DNA of 64,000 nucleotides from NCBI GenBank assembly GCA_023101885.1, contig JALPQD010000027.1, positions 6,053,021 to 6,117,020 on the forward strand, read 5' to 3'. The notes under the pieces were generated by a model. The model saw only the letters and a program-made list of their open reading frames with translations, had not been told where the DNA came from and searched no databases. The stretch is from Typhlomys cinereus (Eukaryota; Chordata; Mammalia; Rodentia; Platacanthomyidae). Every line of letters begins with the position of its first letter. Within the stretch, counting starts at the first letter, position 1. This document shows, piece after piece, positions 11,234-21,425 of the stretch. The position numbers and the translations under genes were made by a program.

Positions 11234-12030
11234 CCTCGGAGGATGGTCTCAGAGGATGGTCTTGGATGGTCTTGAAGGATGGTCTTGGAGGATGGTCTTG
11301 GATGGTCTTGAAGGATGGACTCAGAGGATGGTCTTGGATGGTCTTGGATGGTCTTAGAGGATGGTCTTGGATGGTCTTGGATGATCTTGGAAGATGGGCT
11401 TTGGATGGTCTTGAAGGATGGTCTTGAATGGTCTTAAGGATGGTCTTGGAGTATAGACTTGGATGGTCTTGGATAGTCTTGGAGAATGGTCTTGAATGGT
11501 CTTAGATGGTCTTGGAAGATGGTCTTGGATGCTCTTGAAGGATGGGGCTTAGATGGTTTTGGAGGATGGCTTGGATGGTCTTGGAGGATGGGCTTGGAGG
11601 ATGGCCTCAAAGGATGGTCTTGGAGGATGGGCTTGGATGGTCTTGGAGGATGGGCTTGGATGGTCTTGGAGGATGGTCTCGGAGGATGGTCTTGGAAGAT
11701 GGGCTTGGATGGTCTTGGATGGGCTTGGAGGATGGTCTTGGATGGTCTTGGATGGTCTTAGATGGTCTTGGAGGATGGTCTTGGATGGTCTTGAAGGATG
11801 GGCTTGGATGGTCTTGGATGGGCTTGGAGGATGGTCTTGGATGGTCTTGAAGGATGGGCTTGGAGGATGGCCTCGGAGGATGGGCTTGGATGGTCTTGGA
11901 GGACGGCCTTGGAGGATGGTCTTGGAGGATGGCCTTGGAGATGGTCTTGGAGGATGGCCTTGGAGGATGGTCTTGGAGGACGGCCTTGGAGGATGGTCTT
12001 GGAGGACCGCCTTGGAAGATGGTCTTGGGT
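11234..12030. repeat. 800-bp GATGGTCTTGGA minisatellite
   Basis: The array is built from two unit lengths: 13 bp (tcttggaggatgg) and 10 bp (tcttggatgg). Variants have gggctt, ggcctt, ctcgga or ttgaag. Variant types cluster: agacggcctt and ggccttggagga are concentrated in the last 150 bp. Both unit lengths equal 1 modulo 3, so every unit advances the reading frame. All forward frames therefore stay open with the same Trp/Asp/Gly/Leu-rich motif. This is not a gene. Confidence 0.98.
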
Positions 12031-12129
12031 GACAGCATCCTTACCACTGAACCCTTGTGCTGTGCTTATGGCATTATCTCTGGCCTAAGTTATTTATTCT
12101 ATATCATGGCCCATGGGGAGTTATTCATT

Positions 12130-12267
12130 CTACATCTAGCTCATGGGGAAGATGGCCAGGGTTATTCTAAATCCTATCTGGTTGACAACTTATCTGATTG
12201 ACAATCCTACATCTAGCTCATGGGGAAGATAGCCTAAAGGTTATTCTAAATCCTATCTGGTTGACAA
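12130..12267. repeat. local tandem duplication, about 60-bp unit
   Basis: ctacatctagctcatgggga through gttgacaa occurs at 12130-12188 and again at 12207-12267, with a few differences in the middle. A weaker partial copy (ctatatcatggcccatgggg) precedes it near 12099-12118. Confidence 0.85.
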
Positions 12268-12889
12268 TATTAAAAACCATAGCAGTGGAATACAGAAGGG
12301 GGCAGGTGATGCACTGTTCTCAGCATCATGGAGTGGAAGAATATCCTACTCTGGATAAATGTTTCGAGGAAAGGAGAGAGAGGAGACAGAGTTGGACAGG
12401 CTGCCATATTAAGTGGAGCAACCATGATAGGCCTATGAGGTAAACTTGAAGCAGAGACAGTCTTGTAGGATCCTGAGGCAGGTACTATAGACAGGGTAAG
12501 GCCAGGTCTGTCTTGAGTGGACAGCAGCAGCAAGGCTGATGTGACCTGCCAGGAGCAAACAGGCCTAACCTGTGCAAGAGGAAGTCAGAACCCGGGGCCT
12601 CTTCTGGCAAGAGAACTTGATTTTGGGATGGAGAGATGACCTTGAAGCATCCTGAAGCCATCCTGAATGACCATCTAAGAGGCAGAGCCAGGACCTCTGG
12701 CTCTTGTTAGAAGCGTTTCAGTGGCTCTTGTTAGAAATCCAAGAGTGAAAGGATCATTTATCACGGGGCACATCAAAGGACACTTCTTGCTCCAGAGAGC
12801 AAGCAGCTGAAGGGTAAAATTTGTAACCTTTTAGAGCCTACTCTTTCTTTTCTCTTTTTTCTTGTTAAAAGTGGAGTGTGTGTGCCCAG

Positions 12890-12926
12890 GCGCACGCGTG
12901 CATGTGTGCGCGCGCACACACACATA
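12890..12926. other. Z-DNA-prone GC/AC alternating tract
   Basis: Thirty-seven bases alternate strictly purine-pyrimidine, including two CGCG-type clusters (gcgcacgcgtg and gtgcgcgcgcac). It lies in the tail of the interrupted SINE. Confidence 0.8.
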
Positions 12927-12989
12927 GAGGTCTGAGATTCATATCAGGACTCCATCACTCTTCCTCATTCTTTTTGAAACAGGGTTTCT

Positions 12990-13721
12990 TTTTTTTTTAT
13001 TAAAAATTTAATTATACATTTTAAAATTTTTTACCAGTTCCCTCCCTCCCCCCTCCTCCCCCCAAACCCCCTCCTCCCTCTTCCCTTCCCCCAGTGCCTC
13101 CCCCCCAATTCCCAGAGAGTCCTTTATTGTGTACGCCTAACTCTCCACTGAGTCCTCCTCTCCGATGACATATAAGGACCCAGTGGCATTTCCATAAGCC
13201 CTTTCTCTTGTTCCCCTTAAGCATAAGATCACTACTATGGCTGTCAATCCCTTGCCTCCAGGGGTCTCGGTGCCCTTAACAGATGCTAGACTTTATGAGG
13301 GCAACAGTGCGCTGGACATTGCACAGGGCATGCAAAGTCCCATTATGATTGCTTTGGCCCCAACTATTGTTGAGAATCTTGCAAATCGTTGCTCCTCCCA
13401 TCCTTTTGCTCTTACAATCTTACTGCCCCCTCTTCCGCAAATGTCCCTGAGCTCCAGGATGGGGAGAGATTAGGCTGGCCTAGTTCTATGTGATTGATAT
13501 AGAGTCTCTGAAGTTCTGGATTGTGGTTTGTTGATTTTCTTTTGCAGTTTTGCTGCTCCTGCAATTCCCTTCACTCCATTCTGCTGGGCACTGTATGTCA
13601 CCCCCTGGCCAGAGACAAAAAGCTGTTAAACTGGAGTCTTGTTGTAATAGCACATTCAAGGGTAGATGTAATAAGAGTAGGAAACCTCACTGAGGGAGGG
13701 GTCCATCACCCATTTGCAAAA
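12990..13721 (-). mobile_element. 5'-truncated L1 (Lx-like 3' UTR)
   Basis: From left to right it has a T-run (reverse poly-A), AT-rich DNA, a C/T-rich tract (complement of the rodent L1 3'-UTR polypurine tract, 13037-13108), and about 600 bp resembling rodent Lx 3'-UTR sequence from memory. A 15-bp target-site duplication, tgaaacagggtttct, flanks it at 12975-12989 and 13722-13736. No ORF2 coding sequence remains, so it is a dead copy. Confidence 0.8.
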
Positions 13722-13984
13722 TGAAACAGGGTTTCTAATTAAACCTAGAGCTCTCCAGTAAGGCTAATCTGACTTGCTCCAAGGATTCACAGATTCCACC
13801 TTCTGGAATTAAAGATGGGCTACCACACCCACCTGACATTTTATGGGATCTGGGGATCTGAACTCAAATCCTTTTGTTTGTACCACAAAACATTTAAATC
13901 ATTGAGCCGTCTGCCCAGTCCCAAAGCTGCTCTTTTGTGGATTGACTTGTGTGCAGAGACCACAGGAAAACTTTGGGTGTCCAC

Positions 13985-14195
13985 CTTAGTTTTTGAGACG
14001 GGGACCGTCTTTTGCCTGGATCTCACTCAGCAGGCCAGGTAGGCTGGCCCGCCTGCAGGATGATCGCCCAGGGATCATTCACACCCCTAGTGTGCACCAC
14101 CCCACGGGGCTCTTTTCGTGAGTTCTGGGGATTGAACTTGGGTTTCCGTGTTTGCTAAGCAAGCACTTTACCAGCTGAGTGGTCTTCCAGCCTCT
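13985..14195 (-). repeat. B3-type SINE
   Basis: Blocks: ttttgagacggggaccgtct, caggccaggtaggctggccc, ttgaacttgggtttccgtgt and the tRNA-like end ttaccagctgagtggtcttc followed by cagcc. It lacks the TG tail. Confidence 0.75.
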
Positions 14196-14504
14196 TGACT
14201 TTTAAGCGACTCTCTCCTCTCCACTGACTTCAATGACCCGTCACTAATGTTTGTCGTCATTGATAAGTTTGTATAAGAAGGACAGAGTGTTCTGGAGGCG
14301 ACTGGGGGCTTTGTTGGAATGGGTTGGAACACAAAATGGAATTTTCTCAGAGCCCTGCGATCCTGTCTGTTGTGCTGCCCGGATACCCACCCGTGAGCAG
14401 GAGAGGAGAGTCTGCCCCGAAGGCAGGTGAGGGGGCAGCGGTTCTCCAGGGTAGGCCTGTTCCTCCGCCTTGGGGAGAGAGAGGTGGTTGCCAGGCTCTG
14501 AGTG

Positions 14505-14800
14505 ACAGAGACGGTCTAATTAAACTTGGATTGATTTATCAGCAGAGCTTTCCCAGTCACATAATTTAACAGCTCAGAGGTGTTATGGGGCCTGGGGTGT
14601 CGACAAAGAGTGCGGAGGCCCAAGATAATTATCACCCGACTTGGAGAGGATGACAGATGGGTCCTCATTGTCCCCGTAAATCCCGCAGGCGATTAAAAAG
14701 CCGGTCTTTGTGGGAGGTGGTTGAGGGGCGCCTGGACTGATCCTCAGTGGTCTTTCTGGAAAGCTCCCTTCTGTGTTGCCAGCGCCCTTTGTCTCCAAGC
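14505..14800. other. candidate conserved non-coding element
   Basis: This is non-repetitive sequence with homeobox-like AT cores (tctaattaaacttgg, ataatttaacagctc, agataattatcaccc, gcgattaaaaagcc) and no SINE or simple-repeat character. An enhancer role is inference only; conservation could not be measured. Confidence 0.35.
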
Positions 14801-15534
14801 TCGCTCCAAGCCCTCCACTTGTTCATTTGAGGGTCTGCTATCACAACGGGTGCTCTGGATTACCTTTGTTTCCAGCTGCCTTTCTGTTTGAATTCCAGTT
14901 GTTTTTTTTTTGCCTGTTGTGACTTAGCTTAAAAAAAAAAAATGTTCTTTTAACCAGTCCTGTGCAAATATTTACTTAAGACTCCGCTGTGTGCCTGCTT
15001 CTGGGAGTCCAGGATAAGTAGACCCTGGGAGGCAGGAGGTACGTCTCTTGGACTGGCGGTAACCTGCCAGTGGTGGTCCCGGATCTGGTGTGGTGGGCGT
15101 GGTCTTCCACCACACTTCTGGGAGCTCTGAGGGCCCTCAGCAGCCTGCTCACCCCACGTGCTCCAGGGAAATGGATTTCGGAAATGTAGTCGTCACCATG
15201 ACAGATGTGGTAATGTTCCTGCCGGTCAGAAGTGCTCAGCAGCTGCCCAGGCGCCCTGCTCTCAGGCGGGGATCTGAAATGAGGTTTTGTTAGAGAAACC
15301 TTACATTTTTGTGAGCTGGATCATTTCTACATTCCCAAATAAACTTGATTTTTTTTTGTCGATTGGAATGGTTGCATACGATGATTGTACAAAAATATGG
15401 AAAACACAAAAAAATTAGAGAAGAAAAAAATTGCCTTGGATATCCTCATTCCTCATAGATTAGTCCTTGTCGTCCGAGGGAGTTCTTTTCTAATTGCTTC
15501 TGATGCATTTAAAAAGCAGCGGCACCAGAGGAAA

Positions 15535-15705
15535 GTGGGTCACTTTGCCTACGCTGGCTTCCAGTTCTATATAGCTGAGGATGACCTTGAACATCTGATT
15601 ACAGGCGGGTGCCACCATGCTTAGTTTATGCAGTCCTGGGACTCGAACCCAGGATTCCTTCCTGCTAGGCAAGCTCTTTATCCACCGAGCCCCAGCTTCA
15701 GCCTT
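15535..15705 (-). repeat. B4-type SINE
   Basis: B1-like complement (tatatagctgaggatgacct, ccaccatgcttag) is followed by ID-like complement (gactcgaacccaggattcct, aggcaagctctttatccacc). Confidence 0.7.
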
Positions 15706-15984
15706 TCTGCTCCTGCTGCTTCAGCTTATGTAGGCTGAGACATGCCAGGTGCTAGATCTCTGGGGCTTTACACTGATGTCTCATTATCCAGAAGGCTTTT
15801 CTTTTGGGTAACAGTACTTCTCGCTCCTTTGCCTTTTGCTATTATGTATCACATAAGCTTACTATGAACCTTTTGAGTGTAATTTGTTTTTCTGTTTTTT
15901 GGGCATATAGAGACATTCTTGAATTTCAGATTGTGGTGAGACCCTTCTGGTTGCAGGTCATAGGAACTCAAGCTTCTCTTAAGG

Positions 15985-16234
15985 AAATAGAAGGGCTAGG
16001 GAGATAACTCAGGGGTTAAAGCCTTTGCCTTATAAGTTAAAGGGTCTGGGTTCGGCTCTCCAGATCCCATGTAAAAATGACAGGCAGATATGGTGCCAAC
16101 CTGTAATTCCAGGCCTGGAAGAGGGAACCTGGGAAACCCCAGAAAAAGCCATAAAGGGTGGAGCAATCACACTGGAGTTGAGGTGTCCTCTGTCTCCCTC
16201 CACCAGGTGTACCTACATTAATAAATGCATATGT

Positions 16235-16266
<32 letters not shown>

Positions 16267-16300
16267 ATGCAGACACACACATACATATACACATACTAAA
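15985..16300 (+). repeat. CA-tailed tRNA SINE (window-specific family)
   Basis: The A-box-like gagataactcaggggttaaa and B-box-like ggttcggctctccagatccc precede the body ctgtaattccaggcctggaa, gggaaaccccagaaaaagcc. A (CA)n tail lies at 16233-16295. It is an early, diverged member of the family best seen at 27085 and 43632. Confidence 0.75.
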
Positions 16301-16369
16301 AAGAAATAAACACTTGATCTGCTTTCTCTTCCATGAGAACAGGGGTTGTCTGAACTTAGCAGATCTCTT

Positions 16370-16680
16370 CTGTGGAGATTGTTCTTATCCTAGAATGAGG
16401 ATACGTTGCAAAGAGATACAGGCCGAAGGAAATGAAGCTATTACTCCTCCACACTCAGAATAAATTCTTCAGGGGCCGATGGGCTTCCCACGCAGGTCCT
16501 GGGCTAATGACTATTTACAGTTATTTAGTGGCAAGAGGCAGGAGCCGCTGCATCAACTGTGTGGAGGGCCCTTCAGAGTGCCCGTGGCTCCCCATGCAAT
16601 TTTGGCATTTCTCCCTTTCCATGTTATTGAGGAAATTAGAGGGAAGCCGTCGTAAGCCTGTGAGACATCTCTGTTAAGGA
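16370..16680. other. candidate conserved non-coding element
   Basis: Unique sequence lies between SINEs, with atgactatttacagttattt, tgcaattttggcattt and attgaggaaattagaggg. There is no coding potential and no repeat match that I recognise. Regulatory function is inferred only from its character. Confidence 0.3.
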
Positions 16681-16894
16681 CCCTGAGTCATTCTGGCTCC
16701 CTCTGCTCACACTGCCCAGGCACATGGGAGAGACTGAACAATATGAGCATTTCACATGTGCTCTTGGTTATCCACACCAGGCAAGCCTGCCTTACACAAG
16801 CAGGACTTTTGCGTAGCATTCTGAGTGTGTTTGAAATCATGGTCACTGGACTCCTGTGGACACAGAGAGACCATGTCAGTTAGTGGACATCTCC

Positions 16895-17130
16895 TCTGTG
16901 TGTGCATGTATGAGTGTGTGTGTGTGAGAGAGAGAGAGAGAGAACTTGTGTGTGTACACATGTGGGAGCAAGAGAGGAATTTGGCCACCTCGCTTTGGCA
17001 GGGTCTTTCACTGCCTTGGAGCTCATCAAATAGGCTGGACTTGACTGGTTGGTGAACTCCAGGAGTTTGCCTGTCTCTGCCTCCCCAGTGCTGAGGATAC
17101 AGGCATATACCGCAGTGCAAGTGGACATGT
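16895..17130 (-). repeat. B3-type SINE, 3' part
   Basis: A TG then (GA)n tail (16917-16943) leads to the body gcagggtctttcactgcctt, ctccaggagtttgcctgtct and ctgaggatacaggcatatac. The tRNA-like head is missing. Confidence 0.65.
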
Positions 17131-17224
17131 GTGTGTGGTGCATGCACATGCAGGCTCACACCAGTGTGTACACATAGCCCAGAGACAGGCCTTGGGGAGC
17201 CTCTCCTCGATGACTCTTACTTTG

Positions 17225-17455
17225 TCCCTTTGAGGCAGGGTGTCTCTTTCTGAACCTAGAACTCATTTTTCTTTTTTCTTTTTTTTGACTAAGCATGTCT
17301 CATCTGTCTTTCTGTCTTTGTCCACCTCAGTGATGGTTTACAGGTGTGTATATGACCACACCCAGCTTTTGAATGTGGTACTGGGATTCTTACTCAGGTC
17401 CTACTGCTTGCCTAAGAAGTGCTCTTAACTGCTGAGCTGTCTCTCTGGCTCAGGT
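17225..17455 (-). repeat. B3-type SINE
   Basis: gaggcagggtgtctctttct, ggtttacaggtgtgtatatg and the tRNA-like end ttaactgctgagctgtctct at 17426-17445, followed by ctggctc. It abuts the polypyrimidine tract. Confidence 0.7.
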
Positions 17456-17458
17456 CCA

Positions 17459-17908
17459 ACTCCTTCCTTCCTCCCTTCCTTCCTTCCTTCCTTCCTTCCT
17501 TCCTTCCTTCCTTCCTTCCTTCCTTCCTTCCTTCCTTCCTTCCTTCCTTCCTTCTTCCCTCCCCCTCCCCCCTCCCTCCGTCTTTCCTCCCCCTCCCCCT
17601 TTCCTCCCCTCCCTCCCCCTCCTCCCCCTCCCTCCCCTTCCTCCTCCTTCCCTCCCCCCTCCCTCCCTTCCTCCTTCCTTCCTTCCTTCCTCCTTCCCTC
17701 TCTCCCATCCCCTTCCCTCCCTCCCTCCTCCCTCCCTTCCTCCCTTTTTCTTCCTCCTCCCTCTCTCCCTCCTTCCCTTCTTCCTTTCCTCTCTCCCTTC
17801 TTTCTCTCTCTCTCTCTTTCTTTTTTTCTTTCTTTCTTTCTTTTTCCTTCCTTCCTTCCTTCCTTCCTTCCTTCCTTCCTTCCTTCCTTCCTTCCTTCCT
17901 TCCTTCCT

Positions 17909-17971
<63 letters not shown>
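17459..17971. repeat. 510-bp (TTCC)n/(TTTC)n polypyrimidine tract
   Basis: Near-pure (TTCC)n (17465-17553), a CCTCCC-rich centre, (TTCC)n again (17844-17909) and pure (TTTC)n (17910-17971). A minus-strand tRNA-SINE head follows at once (17972-18050: ggaacctcatgcttgcaagg, tcagtggctgaggtgtcttc). The array is thus probably an expanded SINE tail. Confidence 0.97.
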
Positions 17972-17972
<1 letters not shown>

Positions 17973-18284
17973 GTGTGTTCTGGTATTAAATTTGGAACCT
18001 CATGCTTGCAAGGCAAATGCTTCAGTGGCTGAGGTGTCTTCTCAGGCTTTTGTTTAATTACAGATTCCCAGTATGAGGTTGCTTGCATTTCTCACTTCAA
18101 TCAAAGTGGTCATCCCTTCTGTCGAACTCTGTGGCCCACCGTATAATGAACTCTTATGCAGACATCATGAAGACAGGGCTCGTCAGAGGTGAAGTAGGTG
18201 GCCTCTGTGTACCACAAAGAAGGAAGGCCTACTAGATGTGCCTGTGGTGGTTTGGAGAGTACAGCTGGGTTCAGGAGGGAGCTC

Positions 18285-18445
18285 CAACCAGGCCTGAAAT
18301 CTCAGCTGCTTGGAAAGCCTGAGGCAGGAGGATTGCAAGTTTAAGGCCTACCTGGCTACAGAGGGAATTCAAAGACAACTCAGTGGTAGTGAGCTTTCCT
18401 AGCATGTGTGGGGCCCAGAGTTTACTCCCAGCACTGCAGAGGCGG
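18285..18445 (+). repeat. B1/B4-type SINE
   Basis: aggcctgaaatctcagctgc, ctgaggcaggaggattgcaa and ggcctacctggctacagagg are B1 blocks. An ID-like piece (tcagtggtagtgagctttcc, tagcatgtgtggggccc) is placed after it. Confidence 0.65.
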
Positions 18446-19259
18446 GATCTCCCGTGCAGCCCTCTTTCCATCTGGTACATCTGTGTCTGAGTTAGCAAGA
18501 TGTTAGAAGGTTTCTGCTGCCAGTGACAAAGCCAAAGAAAAGCCCAACAAAGGCAGTTTGAAAGCAGGTTGCAAAGGAAATGACTAGCTGGTCTCTTTGA
18601 TGGCTCTGATACTCTACTGCGCATGTCCCAAGGTTGGTCAAGCTCTTCTGCAAGTTGGTGTCAGAGGGCATCTCAGGCTCAGGGCAGTCCTACGGGAAGC
18701 AGTCACTTCCCTTCCTCCTAGGGAGGGTCAGGGTGTCTGGTTACACAACTCCTGTGATGCCTGAGACAGCTGTGGCAAGGCCCTGTGTGTAGCCAAATCT
18801 GCCCAGCTTGCTGGATCAGTGAGGGCAGAAAAACGATGGGAGATGGCTCAGTTGAGAGATTGTAAACCCTACAAATTAACTTCTTGCAGAAAGGGCTTGG
18901 GTGTTTGCAGTCTTGCTTTGAAAGTCCGATACAGTTTGGTCTCTGTTTTCAGTGTCCAAATTTTCGAAGACTCAGAAGTCATCTGACTGACGACAGAATT
19001 GCTTATGCACATGTTGTTCTGAAGTCGAGCCCTCGGTACTCTTGAACATACTGGAGGGGAAGTGTCGCAGGTGGAATTTGAAATGCCTTCTCCTTCATTG
19101 ACTCTTGGATTTTACAAGAGCATCAGTTTCTAAGCTTAGTCTCTTGGCAGTTTCTCTGACTTTTAAAAGACTGTATCGACTGTACAATTAAACTCACCAA
19201 TGAGAGACGCTGCCCATGGGGTCGTAAACTATTCTGAACGCTGTTTTCTTTCTTTTTAG

Positions 19260-19303
19260 CTGTCTCCGTTATGAGGTACAGCGCCTCTGCTTTTGGGTTT
19301 GCA
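19260..19303 (+). CDS. Tmem163: Tmem163 internal coding exon (44 nt)
   Basis: This is a very short internal exon of the vesicular zinc transporter TMEM163. It is preceded by a pyrimidine-rich acceptor (ctgttttctttctttttag) and followed by the consensus donor gtaagt. Read with the first two bases completing a Thr codon begun in the previous exon, it encodes VSVMRYSASAFGFA, identical to the human protein as I remember it (about residues 108-122). This is the junction between the end of the first predicted membrane helix and the start of the second. The exon ends in phase 0 and joins directly to the exon at 21949. At 44 nt it is not a multiple of three, so skipping it alone would shift the frame. 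The preceding exon (the helix-1 segment ending about ...AAF) is not in the window. Confidence 0.95.
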
Positions 19304-20039
19304 GTAAGTAACCTGATATGTACTTCCTTTCATCAAGTTCTGCAAGTCTCCTACCCCCAGCTTTTGAATCTCACCCCGAGCTTTAACATGAAGGGGCTGT
19401 TGGCATTTGAGAGCATACTCATATGTGTGAGGACATGCCTTATGAAAACAACCTCTGTGAAAGTTTGAATTTAATAGAATGAAACTATGTCAAGACGGCA
19501 TTTTCTTGAAGGTGCACTGTTTTATAAAGCGACTATTCAGGAGGCTGTTTCAGAAGGGTTAGCCCCATGTTTCCTTCCAGTTTGTGTAGGCCTGGATGAC
19601 TTGGGATGATGCATGTGTGGGTGTAGACAAAGGTGCTAGGAGTTAAGATCAGGATTGTGCACACTAGGGGGTCCGTCTGCAAGCAGACCAGCAGCACCCG
19701 GACCCTCTCCTCCTAGTAACAGTGGGTCAAAGAAAGCAGGCTCCCAAATGCCAGGCACACTGGAGGACCGACTAAGTGGCATTTCTTCAAGACTTCTAAG
19801 AGAGGGCCAGTGATGTAATTCCCAGAAAAACAGAGAGGTCTGGGGTGAGGACTCATTCCCCCCCCCCCCGCTCCATTCTGTGTCCTTCTCACAGGTGGAC
19901 GTTGTCCTGTGGTTGAGAACCTTGTTTCTCCAAGTCCGTCCTTCCCACACTCCTCCTGTGGGCAGCATTCTGTGCCCTAGTACCTGCATTGTCCCCAAGC
20001 CCACACTGCACTTGATTGTAGGGGCATGATTGTGAAGGT

Positions 20040-20800
20040 GTTACATACTCTCATTAAAGATGTGAGCCATCAGAAGAATGCACTTGTATGCAGCCATACA
20101 ACAAACAGATGGCAAATGTACACATTCAGACATGTACACACAACATGCATGCATAAACCCAGATACATAACGCATGACAGAATATACACTCATATATGTA
20201 TATACAACATGTATACACATATACAGACATACAACACACGACACACATGAACACTCAGACATGCACACAACATATATATGTGTACCCATATAAATGACAC
20301 ACAATATACATGCACACTCAAGATGTGCATACAACATACATGCATGTACCTAGACATGTAACACATGATATGCATACTGAAGCATGTACATATAATATAT
20401 ACACCCATATTAAGACACACAGCACATGACACATACATGTCACATGCACATACCCATACCCTCACAGAACACATGTGCATAGTTAGACATATATATATTT
20501 AATATGTACACACATATCCAAACACATCACATACCATATACACATACTCAGACATCTACGCAACATGTACATATGCCCAGAAGCACATATAAATTACATG
20601 CACATGCCTGTACTCCCACACAATATATGCACATGGTCAGATATACATGAACACAGCATGTACATACTTAGACATACAACATATGACATATACACACATT
20701 TCAATACCTACATAGCATATACATATACCCAGAAACACATAAAAACTACACACCTATGCCCATACCTCCACACACAGCACACATACAACTCACGCCAGAT
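20040..20800. repeat. CA/TA-rich degenerate low-complexity region
   Basis: About 750 bases of loosely repeated acatacac, cagacatac, acatgtac and cacatgcat motifs have no fixed period. The Cys/Tyr/His-rich open frames on both strands here are compositional artefacts. Confidence 0.9.
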
Positions 20801-21185
20801 GTGTTAGCTTCGTCTTGCCATTTCTGAATGAATGCTGGACCCAAGCATCTTAGGAAAGAAGGGATTTATTCCAGTTTATGATCTTAATTAGGGTTCACAT
20901 CATGGCAGGAGAGTTCACACCCAAATAAGGAATGGAGGGAACCGAGATCACAATATCTACAAGAAGAGCTGAGAGTGGGGCAGTCTCTCCTGCTTGCCAG
21001 TTCACCAGTATGCCGAAGGACTCAACCCATTTCTTTATCATATCTACCTGCCCAGACCATGGGCTGGGTCTTTGCACACCAACAGATAATCAGCCACAGA
21101 GTTTGCCTTAATTAAACGACTCTTCACAGATGTGCTTAAAGGCTTAACCTTCAATTCTTAAATTGACACCTGCAATTTACTGTCA
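20800..21185 (-). repeat. RMER-like element
   Basis: The plus strand reads tgtgttagcttcgtcttgcc, gggatttattccagtttatg, cacatcatggcaggagagtt and ends ttaaattgacacctgcaatt. This is the reverse orientation of the family. It splits the low-complexity region, which resumes after it. Confidence 0.65.
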
Positions 21186-21425
21186 TGCCAGACACATAGC
21201 ACACAACATACGTACACACTCACACACACACACACTGGATACACATTGTGGGCACTACATTCATACCACATATGAACATCCATACTCACATACATGACAT
21301 ATATGTATGCTCAAACACATACACAAACACACCCACACATACCATATACACACATATCTATACATGCAATGCATAATGTATTCATGCCCAGAAACAACAT
21401 ACATACACCCAGAAACACATCTTTA
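21185..21425. repeat. CA/TA-rich low-complexity region, second half
   Basis: Same character as 20040-20800 (acacacacacact, acatacatgacatat, cacccagaaacacat). It is followed at 21425-21490 by a short (TCTG)n-like patch. Confidence 0.85.

Larger units (their letters stand above)
12880..13920 (-). repeat. SINE interrupted by an L1 insertion
   Basis: The left part (12880-12989) has a TG/CG-rich tail, agaggtctgagattcatatc and a tttttgaaacagggtttct block. The right part (13737-13920) continues aattaaacctagagctctcc, ttctggaattaaagatgggc and ends tgagccgtctgcccagtccc. The same internal order is seen intact at 34238-34490 and 44399-44740. Confidence 0.8.
1..19259 (+). other. Tmem163: Tmem163 intron, 3' part
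   Basis: This is the 3' end of the intron preceding the 44-nt exon, at least 19.3 kb in length. It holds only repeats, simple sequence and unique non-coding DNA. Unique stretches with no recognisable element include roughly 240-800, 2000-2300, 3365-4900 (with a pyrimidine-rich patch near 4195-4270), 5820-6440, 7500-8200, 8480-8760, 9600-9890, 12280-12870, 14200-15530, 16310-16880 and 18450-19250. No coding exon of the upstream TMEM163 helix-1 segment was found in it. Confidence 0.8.

Noticed and set aside
11486..12201. Repeat protein with Trp-Ser/Gly-Leu-Asp motifs
   Set aside because: It is present in all three forward frames because unit lengths are 1 mod 3. There are no splice, promoter or homology signals. 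It is a minisatellite.
17419..18088. 212-codon frames on both strands
   Set aside because: They follow the (TTCC)n/(TTTC)n array and end in SINE sequence; purely compositional.
1..19259. Search for the upstream Tmem163 exon encoding the helix-1 segment
   Set aside because: No sequence encoding the expected ALWVSWFSI-like peptide with splice borders was found by eye; presumed outside the window.
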